From positions 310,001 to 374,000 of the forward strand of contig CAVOII010000012.1 in assembly GCA_963696025.1 (NCBI GenBank): 64,000 nucleotides of DNA, given 5' to 3'. Of the stretch, positions 25,827-35,399 are shown piece after piece. How positions within the stretch are numbered: position 1 is the stretch's first letter; every line of letters starts with the position of its first letter. Under the pieces are notes generated by a model, which did not search any database, was not told the origin of the DNA, and was given only the letters and a program-made list of their open reading frames with translations. This DNA is from JABCYV01 sp963696025 (lineage in GTDB: Bacteria > Acidobacteriota > Terriglobia > Terriglobales > Acidobacteriaceae). The position numbers were made by a program, and so were the translations under genes.

Positions 25827-26553
25827 TTACCGCATAAGATGGCGGGCTATGAGTCCGCCGATTCCATCTTGCAGGAAGTGCGCGATCATTCCCGGGCGCA
25901 AGCTGTGACGCCGTTGAGCGAGTAGGCCGAACAGGCTGCCATAATTGCGATGAGTAGCATGAGCTTCCATCCCTGATAGCCATGAGAGGCACCGAAGACG
26001 ACACCCTGTAGCACGATCCCGCCTGTCGCGGCCTGCGTCAGTGCGGAGAACTGACGTGCAAGTATCCGCGAAAAATGACCTCTTCGCAGAACCCCGCGGT
26101 CATCGACATCAAGATCCAAAGAATGATTTCGGTGGGAGTTTGAGGGAACATTTGCCGCATCGCCTGATTGGGACCAACCTTGAGCAAATGACCGAGCCCG
26201 TTCAAAACGCCCACGCCACAGATGATGACAAATCCGACCGCGATGCCAAGATCGCGAAGGAGGTAGACAGTGCGCGCCCAACTTCCACCCACAAGAGCGC
26301 TCATACTGATGCCGCGACGACCCACGCCATACCAGATAAACGCCAGAGTTAACCATTCGATGATCATGACCAAAGCGTAGCCGCCAGCTGGTCCATAAGT
26401 GCGGACACCGGGAAGACTTCCAGACTTCACGCCGCCCGCGAGAGAAAGGCCAAGCAGAACCAATATGACAATGACCGTGTGCCACGAGGCCGCAACAGCT
26501 CGGTGGGTGGGTTCGTTCCCTGCCTCTGTTGGGACAGTTTGTGATGAATTCAT
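25827..26553 (-). pseudogene. Frameshifted CPBP-family intramembrane protease
   Basis: From ATG 26553 the frame encodes several helices and the first CPBP motif (AGFCEEVIFRGYL, with the catalytic Glu pair). It is then broken near 26057, apparently by one lost base. The next frame gives RQFSALTQAATGGIVLQGVV and motif 2 FGASHGYQGWK. A second change near 25935 leads to LFGLLAQRRHSLRPGMIAHF, the normal C terminus with a motif 3 His, ending at TAA 25827. All motifs are present across the three frames, so the gene is recently broken. CPBP (Abi/CAAX) proteases cleave membrane substrates. Confidence 0.85.
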
Positions 26554-26683
26554 TCTGCTTCGCCATCCGACATACGCTGATCAATGCATTATGAGAGAGC
26601 GGCCCTGTTGAGTGGAGTAAAGCGGGATGTAGGGCAAGAATCAGAGGAGAAGATAGGCAAATGGGCTGAAGAATGACACTTTA

Positions 26684-26731
26684 CCTTGAGGGAAAGAGCT
26701 CCGTTGAGCGCGAATGATCTTTCCCTCAAGG
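26684..26731 (+). promoter_or_regulatory. Hairpin covering the ribosome binding site of the IS110 transposase
   Basis: CCTTGAGGGAAAGA (26684-26697) is perfectly complementary to TCTTTCCCTCAAGG (26718-26731) across a 20-nt loop. The 3' arm overlaps the AAGGAGG ribosome binding site (26728-26734) of the transposase starting at 26742. In mRNA reaching through this stem, the site would be hidden, limiting read-through expression of the transposase. It might also be part of the element's non-coding RNA. Confidence 0.65.
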
Positions 26732-26741
26732 AGGCAACTGC

Positions 26742-27812
26742 ATGAGTCGCGACATCAAGTATATGGGCATGGACGTGTACAAGGAAGCGGTGGTGATCGC
26801 TGTCCTCAACAACAGTGGCAAGCTGGTAATGGAGTCGATTGTCGAAACCAAAGCCAGCAGCATGCTGCAGTTTATCCACGGTCTGCGGGGCGAGTTGCAT
26901 GGGACCTGGGAAGAAGGGACCTGGGCGGCTTGGCTCTACGATCTGCTGCAACCCCAGGTGGCGCGAGTGCTGGTCTGCGATCCGCGGCGCAATGCGTTAT
27001 TAAAGGAAGGCAACAAGAGCGACAAGGTGGATGCGCGCAAGCTGGCCGACTTGTTGCGTACGGGAATGCTGCGACCGGTCTATCACGGAGAACATGGACT
27101 GCGGACGCTGCGCGAGTTGGGCCGAAGTTATCAGACCCTCAGCCAAGACCTGAACCGGGTGATGAACCGAATCAAAGCTCTGTATCGCGGCTGGAGCATC
27201 CCTTGTGCAGGTACCCAGGTGTATGCTCCGGGTTATCGGGCAGAGTGGCTACAGAAGATCGAGCATGCCGGCGTGCGCCGGCGTGCCGAGCTACTCTATC
27301 AGCAGTTGGATGGATTGCAGGGATTGCGACGAACCCTGCGCCCTGAGTTATTGGCGGAGAGCCGGAAACACAAAGCTGCGAAACTACTACGTCAGATTTC
27401 CTGCATCGGTCCGATCCGATCCGCCCGCTTGATCGCGTTGATGCAGACACCGCACCGGTTCCGGAGCAAACGGCAGCTCTGGACCTATAGTGGGCTGGGC
27501 ATTGAGACCCGCGACAGTGCGCAATATCGCTACGTGCACGGACAACTGCAACGTACGAAAAAACCGCAACAGATTCGTGGTCTCAATCAGAATCACAACC
27601 ACGAAATGAAAGAGATCTTCAAGGGAGCCGCGACCCGAGCCAGCTGTGGCGTGGGTCCGTTACGCGATTTCTATGTGGCGTTGCTGGCCAAGGGAATGAA
27701 GCCCGAGATGGCGCGTCTGACCTTAGCCCGAAAGATCGCGGCCATTGCTTTGACACTCTGGAAGAAGGAGGAACGTTTCGACACGGAACAACTGAAGCCG
27801 CAAGCAGCTTGA
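26742..27812 (+). CDS. IS110-family transposase (intact)
   Basis: This 356-residue recombinase has the N-terminal DEDD (RuvC-like) domain: GMDVYKEAVVIAVL with the first Asp, TWEEGTWAAWLYDLL with the Glu, and NKSDKVDARKLADLLR with the two Asp. A helical middle (TLSQDLNRVMNRIKALYRG) leads to the C-terminal domain with QISCIGPIRSARLIALMQTP and LWTYSGLGIETRDS, where the catalytic Ser is expected. IS110 enzymes are guided by an element-encoded bridge RNA. The start follows a strong AAGGAGG site. Confidence 0.93.
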   Translation: MSRDIKYMGMDVYKEAVVIAVLNNSGKLVMESIVETKASSMLQFIHGLRGELHGTWEEGTWAAWLYDLLQPQVARVLVCDPRRNALLKEGNKSDKVDARKLADLLRTGMLRPVYHGEHGLRTLRELGRSYQTLSQDLNRVMNRIKALYRGWSIPCAGTQVYAPGYRAEWLQKIEHAGVRRRAELLYQQLDGLQGLRRTLRPELLAESRKHKAAKLLRQISCIGPIRSARLIALMQTPHRFRSKRQLWTYSGLGIETRDSAQYRYVHGQLQRTKKPQQIRGLNQNHNHEMKEIFKGAATRASCGVGPLRDFYVALLAKGMKPEMARLTLARKIAAIALTLWKKEERFDTEQLKPQAA

Positions 27813-28029
27813 GCGTTGCACAGGACTCAGGTGGTCTCCCAGGTTTCATGCCTCGGTGGTGACCCATCGGTTCTGGCGATGCTCGGGTTCGAGGGAGAGT
27901 ATCCATGCGCTCATTAGGCGTTCCGGGTGCTGCCATCAGCACCCAGTCTCCGGGTCAATCCTATGCCCCCTCGGATAACCCAAAAAAGCCATAGGCCTCG
28001 AGGCCTCAGGGTCGAAAATTCGCCCGCAG
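27813..28029. other. Structured non-coding stretch 3' of the IS110 transposase
   Basis: No gene is seen. It contains a GC-rich hairpin, GGGTGCTG (27925-27932) pairing with CAGCACCC (27937-27944) around a CCAT loop, and a dyad-rich segment near 27995 (GGCCTCGAGGCC). It probably holds the right end of the intact IS110 element and the end of the decayed copy next to it. IS110-family ends lack long inverted repeats, so I cannot fix the boundary. Confidence 0.4.
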
Positions 28030-29298
28030 TCATGCTGGAGTTCCCAGCGGTTCGACCCGATAGCCGAGGTTTCGGAGTTCCCGGATCATCCTACTAGTGC
28101 GCTGTCGTCTTGACTTTGTATTCACGGATGGTCCTCTTTCTTCGTAACGGACTCCCTGGTGCAGAATGATCCAGATCAAGCGACAGAGCCGATGGGCGAT
28201 GGCACCGATGGTCTGATTGTGTCCTCGGCGCGACACCAGTGGGCGATAGACGATCTCGAAAATGGTTCCTTTCGCCTTGACCGCGGCGTTGGCAGCTTGA
28301 TTGAGAATGCGCCGCATATTGGCGGTTACCTTTCGGGGAGCGGTGGCTCTGGGACACTTCCGCGCTCTCTTCGTCTCCGGGGCATGCTCCCACCCAGGAT
28401 GAGAGGTGCTTGCCTGAAGGAAATGTCGCTGCTGTCGCCCCCACCTCGGCAATGATCTGCTGCGCCGAATCCACACCCAGGCCGGGAATTTCTGCCAGCC
28501 GCTGGACGGACTCCGGATACTGACTGAGCAGAGCCGCCATCTCTTGGTCCAGTTGGCCGATCTGCTGCTCGATCAGGTGCAACTCCTCTAGGAACATCTT
28601 GAGTAGTCGGCGGTAGACTGGTTGCAGCTCTGTGCAGGCGCCGAGCGCGTCGCACAACTGTGCCTGTGTGGCACGCAACTTCTTATCGGCCAAAGCGGCC
28701 AGGGCGCCCGGATCGGTTCCTCCATCGGCGATCGCCTTCAGCATGCGTCGTGCACTGACGCCCAGAAGATCCGAGACCAAACTGGACAACTTAATGTGAG
28801 CCTCTTCCAGTAGAGCCTCCAGTTGGTTTTGCAACCGCACTTTGTTGCGTGTCAGCTGGTACTTTCGGCGTGTGACCGTCCGCCATAGCCGCTGTTCGGC
28901 ATCGGGCACAAAACTTAGGATCAGCTCGTCTGCCACCAGCCGCTTTACCAAACGTTCGGCGGCGGGAAAATCCTTCTTGCGTCCGCGCCGTCCACGATTC
29001 GATCGTGCTTGCGCCAGATGGAGCGTTCCCGACATTGGGCCTGCACCTTCTCGCTTTTGGCAGCTCGGTTTCCAGTACCGTTCCATTGCTCCCCAGACGG
29101 TTTTCCAATATTGGGCAGTCGATTCCATCACGACTTCCTCGACCTCGTGTTCGATCAGCCATGCGGCCAGCAATCGCAGAGGCTCAGGATTGCTACCGTA
29201 TCGGATCCGTTCAAACTGGTACTCCCCCTGAACTTCAACGTCGGCCACGACCACAGCCAGCATCTTTTTATGTACGTCGATTCTATCCTGTACGACAT
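28030..29298 (-). pseudogene. Decayed IS110-family transposase (second lineage)
   Basis: Translation would start at 29298 (MSYRI after a GGAGGAG site), but the frame shifts at once; the family motif IDVHKKMLAVVVADVEVQGE continues in another frame. This frame holds VEEVVMESTAQYWKTVW, RKKDFPAAERLVKRLVADEL, and IPGLGVDSAQQIIAEVGATA with FPSGKHLSSWVGACPGDEES. A further change near 28340 leads to MRRILNQAANAAVKAKGTIF and the C-terminal tail ending at 28030. Two frameshifts make it inactive. It is not a copy of the 26742 transposase. Confidence 0.85.
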
Positions 29299-29906
29299 AA
29301 CATCTCCTCCTGGCGGGAGCGGAGAGCGTGCTGCGAGTTCCTTAAGCAGGGTCACAGGCTATCGCCGCTCTCACAGGGGAGAGACAACGCCCAATTATTC
29401 GCTCAACCACGCACGCTCCGGATCAGACACATAGACAGCCTCAACTTCTCCACTGAGACTTCAATCTCGCCGCTCCGAGCCTCTCCTATTCTGCATTCGA
29501 CTCGGAGTAATTTTCATGAGCTTTCGCGGGCCGCAGGCCCTACTCGACACATAGGATGATGGTTGGCACTTAAGCCAACGGTTGGCTTGCGCAGCTTCGC
29601 AACAAATAGTGTCGGGACCGCTGCATGAAACCACTCAAGGGAGACCAGCAACTGCGATCCGTATCCCTGTCGTACTCTGTGGCGCTCCAGGCCTTAGAAC
29701 CAAAACCCTCTCCACGAAGAAGAAGGGACCTGGATGCAAGCACCGATCTAGGTCTCACGGAGAGGAGTGCAGAAGTGTTTTCGCTTGACATCCTCTCTCA
29801 TAGGATGAGTGCAAACGCGATTTTACGCCAACGATCCTGTTGGCGCGTTCTCAACTGCCCGGCTTTCATTGACTTGACCGTTTCGCAGACGTAGGATTCT
29901 GCTCCG
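29299..29906. other. Gene-free stretch upstream of the kinase
   Basis: About 600 bases without a supported gene. The left part probably contains the 5' non-coding end of the decayed IS110 copy. A perfect short dyad, AAGCCAAC (29572-29579) and GTTGGCTT (29581-29588), sits near the middle. The right part should carry the promoter of the kinase gene, but I see no convincing -35/-10 pair. Confidence 0.4.
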
Positions 29907-32762
29907 GTGATCGGTCAAACCATCTCGCATTACCGTGTTGTCGAGAGGCTGGGCGACGGCGGGATGGGTGTCGTCTACAAGGGTGAAGACACCGAACTCG
30001 GGCGCTTCGTGGCCTTGAAGTTCCTACCTCCAGATGTGGCGGGAGATCCGCAGGCTCTAGAACGCTTCCGCCGTGAAGCCCGCGCTGCCTCAGCTCTGAA
30101 TCACCCCAACATCTGCACCATTTATGAGATTGGGAAGCACGAGGGCCAGTCGTTCATCGTAATGGAATTTCTGGACGGGCTGACCCTGAAGCACCGAATC
30201 GGCGGAAAGCCGCTGGAGATTGAGACGGTGTTGGCGCTTGGCATCGAGATCGCCGATGCACTCGATGCCGCGCACTCTGCGGGCATCGTCCATCGCGACA
30301 TCAAACCCGCAAATATCCTCGTCACCAAGCGCGAACACGCGAAGGTGTTGGATTTTGGGTTGGCGAAAATGACAGCCGTCGTAGGTACGGTGGATCAAGC
30401 AGGCGCGACCGCCGCCTCGACAGTCACACTCGAAGAGCACCTGACGACTCCCGGTCAAGCCCTTGGAACGATCGCCTACATGTCACCAGAGCAGGTGCGA
30501 GCCAAAGAACTGGACGCCCGGACAGACCTCTTCTCGTTGGGTGCGGTTCTCTACGAGATGGCAACGGGAACATTGCCATTTCGTGGCGAGAGCACGGGAG
30601 TGATCTTCGAATCCATCCTGAACCGAATACCCGTTCCTGTTGTGCGGCTCAACCTCGATGTGCCGCCTGACCTAGAGCGGATCATCGCAAAGTGTCTGGA
30701 AAAGGATCGCAACCTCCGATACCAGCACGCTTCCGAGATTCGCACCGACCTGCAACGGCTAAAGCGAGATACCGAATCAGGCCGCGCAGCAGCCATGGCA
30801 CGTATCGGGTTGCAGGCACGTCCGAAATCCACTTGGTCTCCAAGGGCAATGGCTACTGGCGCATCCATATTGGTCGTCGGACTCGCCGTAGGCGGTTGGT
30901 TGTTGCACTTCCGCAAGGTTCCTGCGCTGACCGACAAGGACACGATTGTTCTCGCCGACTTCATCAACACGACTAGTGACCCGGTGTTTGATGGCACGCT
31001 CCGGCAGGGACTCTCCGTACAGCTAGAGCAGTCACCCTTCCTGAGCATTGTTTCTGAGCAGCAAATACAGCAGACCCTCCAGATGATGGGTCAGAAGCCA
31101 GACGCGAAGCTGACGTCGGAGATTGCGCGGGAGCTTTGCCTGCGGACGGCGAGCGCCGCTGTCCTCGATGGGTCGATAAGTCAAATTGGCACTCCATACC
31201 TTCTGACCGTAAAAGCAGTCAACTGCTCAGATGGAGCAACGCTGGCTAGCACAGAAGCGCAGGCGAGCGACAAGAATCATGTGCTCGATGCGCTGGGGAA
31301 GATGGCATTGGAGATGCGCAACAAGCTGGGCGAGTCACTCAGCACGGTGCAAAAATTCGATACCCCTCTTGAAGAAGCGACTACGCCCTCGCTCGAAGCC
31401 CTGAAAGCTTTTAGCTCCGGCAAGCGGGCAACTTCCCCGCCACTTGCTATTACCTTTTATAAGCGCGCTGTCGAACTCGACCCAAATTTCGCAGTTGCCT
31501 ATGCGTGGTTGGGCATCTGGCATACCTCGATTGGAGAACCCACCATCGCAGCCGGATACACACGAAAGGCATACGAACGGCGCGACCATGCAAGTGAGCC
31601 TGAGAGGTATTTCGTATCGGCTATCTACTACAAAGAGGTCCCGGGTAACCTCGAAAAAGCCGAACAAACCTGCAAGCTTTGGATGCAGGCTTATCCCCGC
31701 GCCGAGATGCCGCATACGTACTTGTCAGGTGCAATTTACCCGGCGATGGGTCGCTACGATGGAGTGATTGCAGAAGCCAGAGAGGCGATTCGTCTAAAAC
31801 CGACCTACCCTGTCCCCTACGTCTTCCTCATGGATGGCTATATAGCTTTGAATCGTTTTGATGAGGCGAACTCGGCGTACAGGCAAGCCCTCGAACGCAA
31901 AATTTACCACCACTACTACCCTGCCTCTCTGTACCACCTTGCCTTTTTGCAGAACGATACAGCGGGGATGAAACAGCAGGTCACATTATCAGCGGATCAG
32001 CTTGGGGTAGAAAATACGTTGCTTGCATACGAGGCCGATACCGTGGCTTATTACGGGCGGCTGCGGGAGTCGGAAGAACTGACTCGGAGGGCCATGGAAT
32101 CAGCCGAACGGGCCGACGAAAAAGAAATATCTGCCAACTATTCCGCCACGTCTGGACTAAGGGAAGCCCTATTTGGTAACGCCGAGGAAGCCCGGCGGCA
32201 TGCCTCACTTGCCCTGACACGTTCGACTGGCGTCGATGTCCAGTATGCCTCCGCGCTCGCTTCGGCATATGCCGGAGACACGGCGCGCGCACAGGTCTTA
32301 ACCGAGGAGTTGAACAAGCGGTTCCCCGAAGCCACGACAGTGCAGTTAAATTACCTGCCAACCGTTCGCGCCAAGCTCGCTCTGAATCGAAGAAATCCTT
32401 CGGAGGCATTGAAGATGCTTCGAACTGCCCTGCCGTATGAATTGGGACAGACTACGTTTAGCGGCGAGTACGCGTGGAACGGCTTGTATCCTGTCTTTGT
32501 TCGGGGAGAGGTCTATCTGGCTGCTCATCAAGGCAGCGCTGCTGTCGCTGAGTTTCAGAGAATCCTCGATCATCGTGGAATTGTCTGGAACTCACCGATC
32601 GGTGCTCTTGCCTATCTCCAAATCGGTCGGGCCTACGCAATGTCTGGTGACACCGCCAAAGCGAAATCCGCGTATAGCGACTTCCTCACCCTCTGGAAAG
32701 ACGCCGACCCCGACATCCCCATCCTGATACAAGCGAAAGCCGAGTACGCGAAGCTGCAATAA
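29907..32762 (+). CDS. PknB-type serine/threonine kinase with transmembrane helix and TPR-like repeats
   Basis: This 951-residue protein starts at GTG 29907. The kinase domain (about 10-285) has the glycine loop [15 protein letters not shown], Lys in VALKFL, catalytic [19 protein letters not shown] and the APE-equivalent [12 protein letters not shown]. One transmembrane helix follows ([20 protein letters not shown]). The outer part has a conserved domain ([20 protein letters not shown]) and a long series of tetratricopeptide-like repeats (about 490-950, for example [20 protein letters not shown]). This layout is frequent in Acidobacteriota. Targets are unknown. Confidence 0.93.
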   Translation: MIGQTISHYRVVERLGDGGMGVVYKGEDTELGRFVALKFLPPDVAGDPQALERFRREARAASALNHPNICTIYEIGKHEGQSFIVMEFLDGLTLKHRIGGKPLEIETVLALGIEIADALDAAHSAGIVHRDIKPANILVTKREHAKVLDFGLAKMTAVVGTVDQAGATAASTVTLEEHLTTPGQALGTIAYMSPEQVRAKELDARTDLFSLGAVLYEMATGTLPFRGESTGVIFESILNRIPVPVVRLNLDVPPDLERIIAKCLEKDRNLRYQHASEIRTDLQRLKRDTESGRAAAMARIGLQARPKSTWSPRAMATGASILVVGLAVGGWLLHFRKVPALTDKDTIVLADFINTTSDPVFDGTLRQGLSVQLEQSPFLSIVSEQQIQQTLQMMGQKPDAKLTSEIARELCLRTASAAVLDGSISQIGTPYLLTVKAVNCSDGATLASTEAQASDKNHVLDALGKMALEMRNKLGESLSTVQKFDTPLEEATTPSLEALKAFSSGKRATSPPLAITFYKRAVELDPNFAVAYAWLGIWHTSIGEPTIAAGYTRKAYERRDHASEPERYFVSAIYYKEVPGNLEKAEQTCKLWMQAYPRAEMPHTYLSGAIYPAMGRYDGVIAEAREAIRLKPTYPVPYVFLMDGYIALNRFDEANSAYRQALERKIYHHYYPASLYHLAFLQNDTAGMKQQVTLSADQLGVENTLLAYEADTVAYYGRLRESEELTRRAMESAERADEKEISANYSATSGLREALFGNAEEARRHASLALTRSTGVDVQYASALASAYAGDTARAQVLTEELNKRFPEATTVQLNYLPTVRAKLALNRRNPSEALKMLRTALPYELGQTTFSGEYAWNGLYPVFVRGEVYLAAHQGSAAVAEFQRILDHRGIVWNSPIGALAYLQIGRAYAMSGDTAKAKSAYSDFLTLWKDADPDIPILIQAKAEYAKLQ

Positions 32763-32910
32763 GCAGGCGAGCAACGATACCGTTCGATTCCAATAGATCG
32801 AAGTTCTCAACTGGCGTTATCAGGCGATTCCACCCATTGCCCATAATCAAACATGAGCGCGATTCCTGCGGTGGACCATAGATCATTGGTTTAGTCCCGC
32901 TGCGGGGTAA

Positions 32911-33261
32911 TTAAACGTTCAGTTTCCAATACCCACTGAGCGGAGCCTTCTGGACTTTCTGTTCTCCAAGCAGGAGGTTCAATGCCGTCCCGACAATGTC
33001 CGGACGCTTTCGAAGCTGTGCTGCCAAATCGTTCTCGCCAACCACCACGTCCCCGGTTGGGTAACGGCGATGGACTCTGCGCCCATAGCTTGAGATTCTG
33101 TCAGCGAGGGCTCGAACCTCTTTTTCCTGCATTCGTTGGGCACGATCGGCGCGTGCCTTATCTGTCTCAAGGCACCGTCTGCAGATGGCAGCAATACCTA
33201 CAGCACCGGCGACAGCCGCACCGGTTTTCCAGTGTGAGGTAATCCAAGTCAGAAGATTCAT
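32911..33261 (-). CDS. Small hypothetical protein with N-terminal hydrophobic segment
   Basis: This 116-residue protein begins with a hydrophobic run (HWKTGAAVAGAVGIAAICRR) that may anchor it to the membrane. A charged helical stretch follows (RADRAQRMQEKEVRALADRI), then a region suggestive of a small regulatory domain (LRKRPDIVGTALNLLLGEQK). No strong ribosome binding site is seen. No family recognised; it could be a chance frame, but the composition is protein-like. Confidence 0.45.
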   Translation of the reverse strand: MNLLTWITSHWKTGAAVAGAVGIAAICRRCLETDKARADRAQRMQEKEVRALADRISSYGRRVHRRYPTGDVVVGENDLAAQLRKRPDIVGTALNLLLGEQKVQKAPLSGYWKLNV

Positions 33262-33527
33262 AGTTCGAGGGCTCCGGGCTCACAGTGTTTGGTGCTGTCA
33301 CAGTACTCTGTACAGGCTCGCAACACGAAGATCACAGAAGTATTACGCCTTCGGCGGAATCCTACTGACTCCGGCAAAGCAGTCAGGCGAACTGGGGAAC
33401 GGCGGTCAGGGCGTAAGCATCATCTGGCTAGATCAGCGAGACTTCCGGGCCGGGGGGATTTTTTTGCCGCGGCATGGACCCGACAAACGAAGCACAAGGG
33501 CTATCCCGCATTCTGAGAAATGGCCAG

Positions 33528-33947
33528 CTAGGTGTAGTCCAATCGGAACAATTTGCCTGCATTGTCCCCACACAACCATTCTTGGCTAGCCTCCGTGGGC
33601 TTCAGCATTTTGAATCTGCTTCCGTACTTTTTCCTGAGTAGCTCTTTAACTTCGTGGTAGTGGCGGATATTGTCGAAAAAAGCCAGTTCGCGCCAAATCT
33701 CAGCATCTCCCAGCCTGATGACTTGGCACTTTTCCCCTGCTGCGTCCGCGATGTCCCACGTGAACTCAAGCTTCTCGTCATCGAGTTCCGGCAGCCGTTC
33801 GATGCTGTCGAGTTTCTCCCGTTTGAACCTGTCGATCCGCGCTTGCGCGCACGCTACTTGCTCACGAAATTTCGGTAGCTCTCGAATCGCCGCTTCGTTG
33901 CCCTGCGCTGCTGCTTCTTCCGTGTCCCGGAGGCTCGGAAACAGCAC
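33528..33947 (-). CDS. Hypothetical protein, partly coiled coil
   Basis: A 139-residue frame starting at GTG 33947, overlapping the 3' end of the SnoaL-like gene by 94 nt. The first 60 residues are helical and charged (FREQVACAQARIDRFKREKL), while the second part looks globular (LEFTWDIADAAGEKCQVIRL, ELAFFDNIRHYHEVKELLRK). The long overlap is unusual: a frameshift could have separated it from the preceding gene. No family recognised. Confidence 0.45.
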   Translation of the reverse strand: MLFPSLRDTEEAAAQGNEAAIRELPKFREQVACAQARIDRFKREKLDSIERLPELDDEKLEFTWDIADAAGEKCQVIRLGDAEIWRELAFFDNIRHYHEVKELLRKKYGSRFKMLKPTEASQEWLCGDNAGKLFRLDYT

Positions 33948-34324
33948 CTCGCCGGATCTCTCTCATCCATGTAGAAGAAGTGGGTCATCACCGGCTTCAC
34001 GACCAGCTTGCTCTTGTCATTGGGGGTCATCGTAACCGTGCCGCGGAACACCTTGAGCGAGCCAGCATCCCAATACTCCACAACATCGTGGAGGGCGGTG
34101 AGACCGGTGTCGATGAAAGCGCATAGATTCTCACGAATCTGCTCGCGTCCATGCCAATCTGCGATGCCGAGATGGCAAGTCGCGTCCTCGGCAAAGCACT
34201 CGAAGCCTTTGCCGAATGTTTTCTCATCAATTTCCTTCCAGAATGTGAGCGGCCACTCAGGCGGCGCCGTTCTGGTCATAGTTCGGGTTGTCGCTTGTTT
34301 CTCCTCGTGTATCAGGGTCGTCAT
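33854..34324 (-). CDS. SnoaL/NTF2-like protein
   Basis: This 156-residue protein starts at ATG 34324 behind AGGAG (spacing about 6 nt). The NTF2-like fold is indicated by LTFWKEIDEKTFGKGFECFA, EDATCHLGIADWHGREQIRE, and the strands WDAGSLKVFRGTVTM and KPVMTHFFYMDERDP. SnoaL-like proteins act as small-molecule isomerases or hydrolases, or only bind ligand; no catalytic assignment is possible. After DERDP the sequence turns into a basic, low-complexity tail, so the natural C terminus may have been lost by a frameshift near 33950. Confidence 0.65.
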   Translation of the reverse strand: MTTLIHEEKQATTRTMTRTAPPEWPLTFWKEIDEKTFGKGFECFAEDATCHLGIADWHGREQIRENLCAFIDTGLTALHDVVEYWDAGSLKVFRGTVTMTPNDKSKLVVKPVMTHFFYMDERDPARCCFRASGTRKKQQRRATKRRFESYRNFVSK

Positions 34325-34447
34325 TTGGTTCTCCTCATATCGGGCGTCTTGCGCCCTTGACATCAATATGGGCTGGATTAGAAATAGCGGCAATTACCTC
34401 TGAGGTAATAAAAGTGGGTAAGGGATTTCCCGACGCATGCGAGCTCC

Positions 34448-34795
34448 CGGCATGATGATGGGCTTGGCCTTTCGGAGGAGGGGGCGGAGACAAGGTAGTC
34501 GGCGGAGAACCCAAGCGATTTGGCCCGCTGATCGACCTTTACCGCGAAGCTGGGCGCGGGCCAGCCATTCCACCGAGAGGTTCATCGTCGGACTTCACGC
34601 AATCGGCTTTCTTGGGGACGCCACACGGCGAACTGCAGACGATTTCTATCCGTTACGCTCACACGTTGACGGAGATCGGGAAGGAACGGGGCCTGGCCTC
34701 CCGCAACTCGCGCACAGTTTGACGCTCTGCGCGGACCCACCGGTGCACTGATTGTCGGAGATCCTGAAAAGGTGCTGGAGAGGGGTGTTGTTTAG
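34448..34795 (+). pseudogene. Remnant of an LLM-class flavin-dependent oxidoreductase
   Basis: Three frames in series give the C-terminal part of a luciferase-like monooxygenase: GGEPKRFGPLIDLYREAGR (34500-34560), then ERFIVGLHAIGFLGDATRRT with ADDFYP, then RYAHTLTEIGKERGLASRN, and finally FDALRGPTGALIVGDPEKVL ending at TAG 34793-34795. The family reads through these segments in one frame. The N-terminal catalytic barrel is absent. The piece is a decayed leftover. Confidence 0.75.
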
Positions 34796-34921
34796 TTTTA
34801 AGCTTCGCCTAAAAAGCCTTGGTGACCTCGGTCATCAGCAGTTCGGGCCATTCCAATTCTGGTTCGCTCTATTCCATGATGTCTGTGGCTCATCGAATGG
34901 CAGCTTTTGAACGTGAGTCTA

Positions 34922-35086
34922 ATGCTTGACTTTCTTCGTGAGGCTTGGCGGAGGGAAGACGGCCAAGATGTCGCGGAGTACGCTGTGATGCTCGCCGTCA
35001 TGCTGGCCATCGCGGTCTCCACGATCCGGCTCATCGGATCAAACGCGAATAGCGTCTTTTCATCTGTGGCCAGCTCCGTTCAGTAA
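34922..35086 (+). CDS. Flp/Fap-family type IVb pilin
   Basis: A 54-residue protein reads MLDFLREAWRREDGQDVAEY, then AVMLAVMLAIAVSTIRLIGS and a short polar tail. The Gly-Gln-Asp stretch, the conserved Glu-Tyr pair (AEYAVML) and a single hydrophobic helix are the hallmarks of Flp pilins, which prepilin peptidase cuts at the Gly before this region. Size is typical. No tad/cpa assembly genes are within the window, so it is an orphan pilin here, and assembly genes would have to be elsewhere. Confidence 0.8.
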   Translation: MLDFLREAWRREDGQDVAEYAVMLAVMLAIAVSTIRLIGSNANSVFSSVASSVQ

Positions 35087-35210
35087 TTGCCCTGCCCCTT
35101 CTCATTGCCCCAGCGCTGATTTTTCGGTCTGCTCGGAATCTTTCAACGGGTAGCGTCGCGACGACCACGCTGGATTGTGGGCCTCGCTTGTGGGAAACTG
35201 AAGATCGATC

Positions 35211-35399
35211 ATGGAGCGGCGTAATCTTCGTGTAACGAAATGGCTCGACGTGACTCCGGCTGTCGCAGTCTGCACATCTTGTGAAAGGCAATTTAGTGTG
35301 ACGTTAAACTCTATGAAGCGGGTTGCCGATGCACAAGAGAGTCTAAGGGTTCAGTTTGCCCAGCACAAATGCAAGCCCGAGGATGCTAGCCATGCTTAA
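35211..35399 (+). CDS. Small zinc-binding-like protein
   Basis: This 62-residue protein has one CxxC (VAVCTSCERQFSV) and a later HKC (FAQHKCKPEDAS), which could make a four-ligand zinc site (Cys, Cys, His, Cys). It begins MERRNLRVTKWLDVTP. Small proteins of this appearance are frequent in Acidobacteriota, but no function is known to me. Its stop overlaps the start of the next gene by 8 nt (ATGCTTAA), so the two are likely translated together. Confidence 0.65.
   Translation: MERRNLRVTKWLDVTPAVAVCTSCERQFSVTLNSMKRVADAQESLRVQFAQHKCKPEDASHA

Noticed and set aside
25486..26004. A 172-codon minus-strand open frame next to the CPBP remnant
   Set aside because: Low-complexity Arg/Ser/Pro composition, and it overlaps the CPBP C terminus in the wrong frame.
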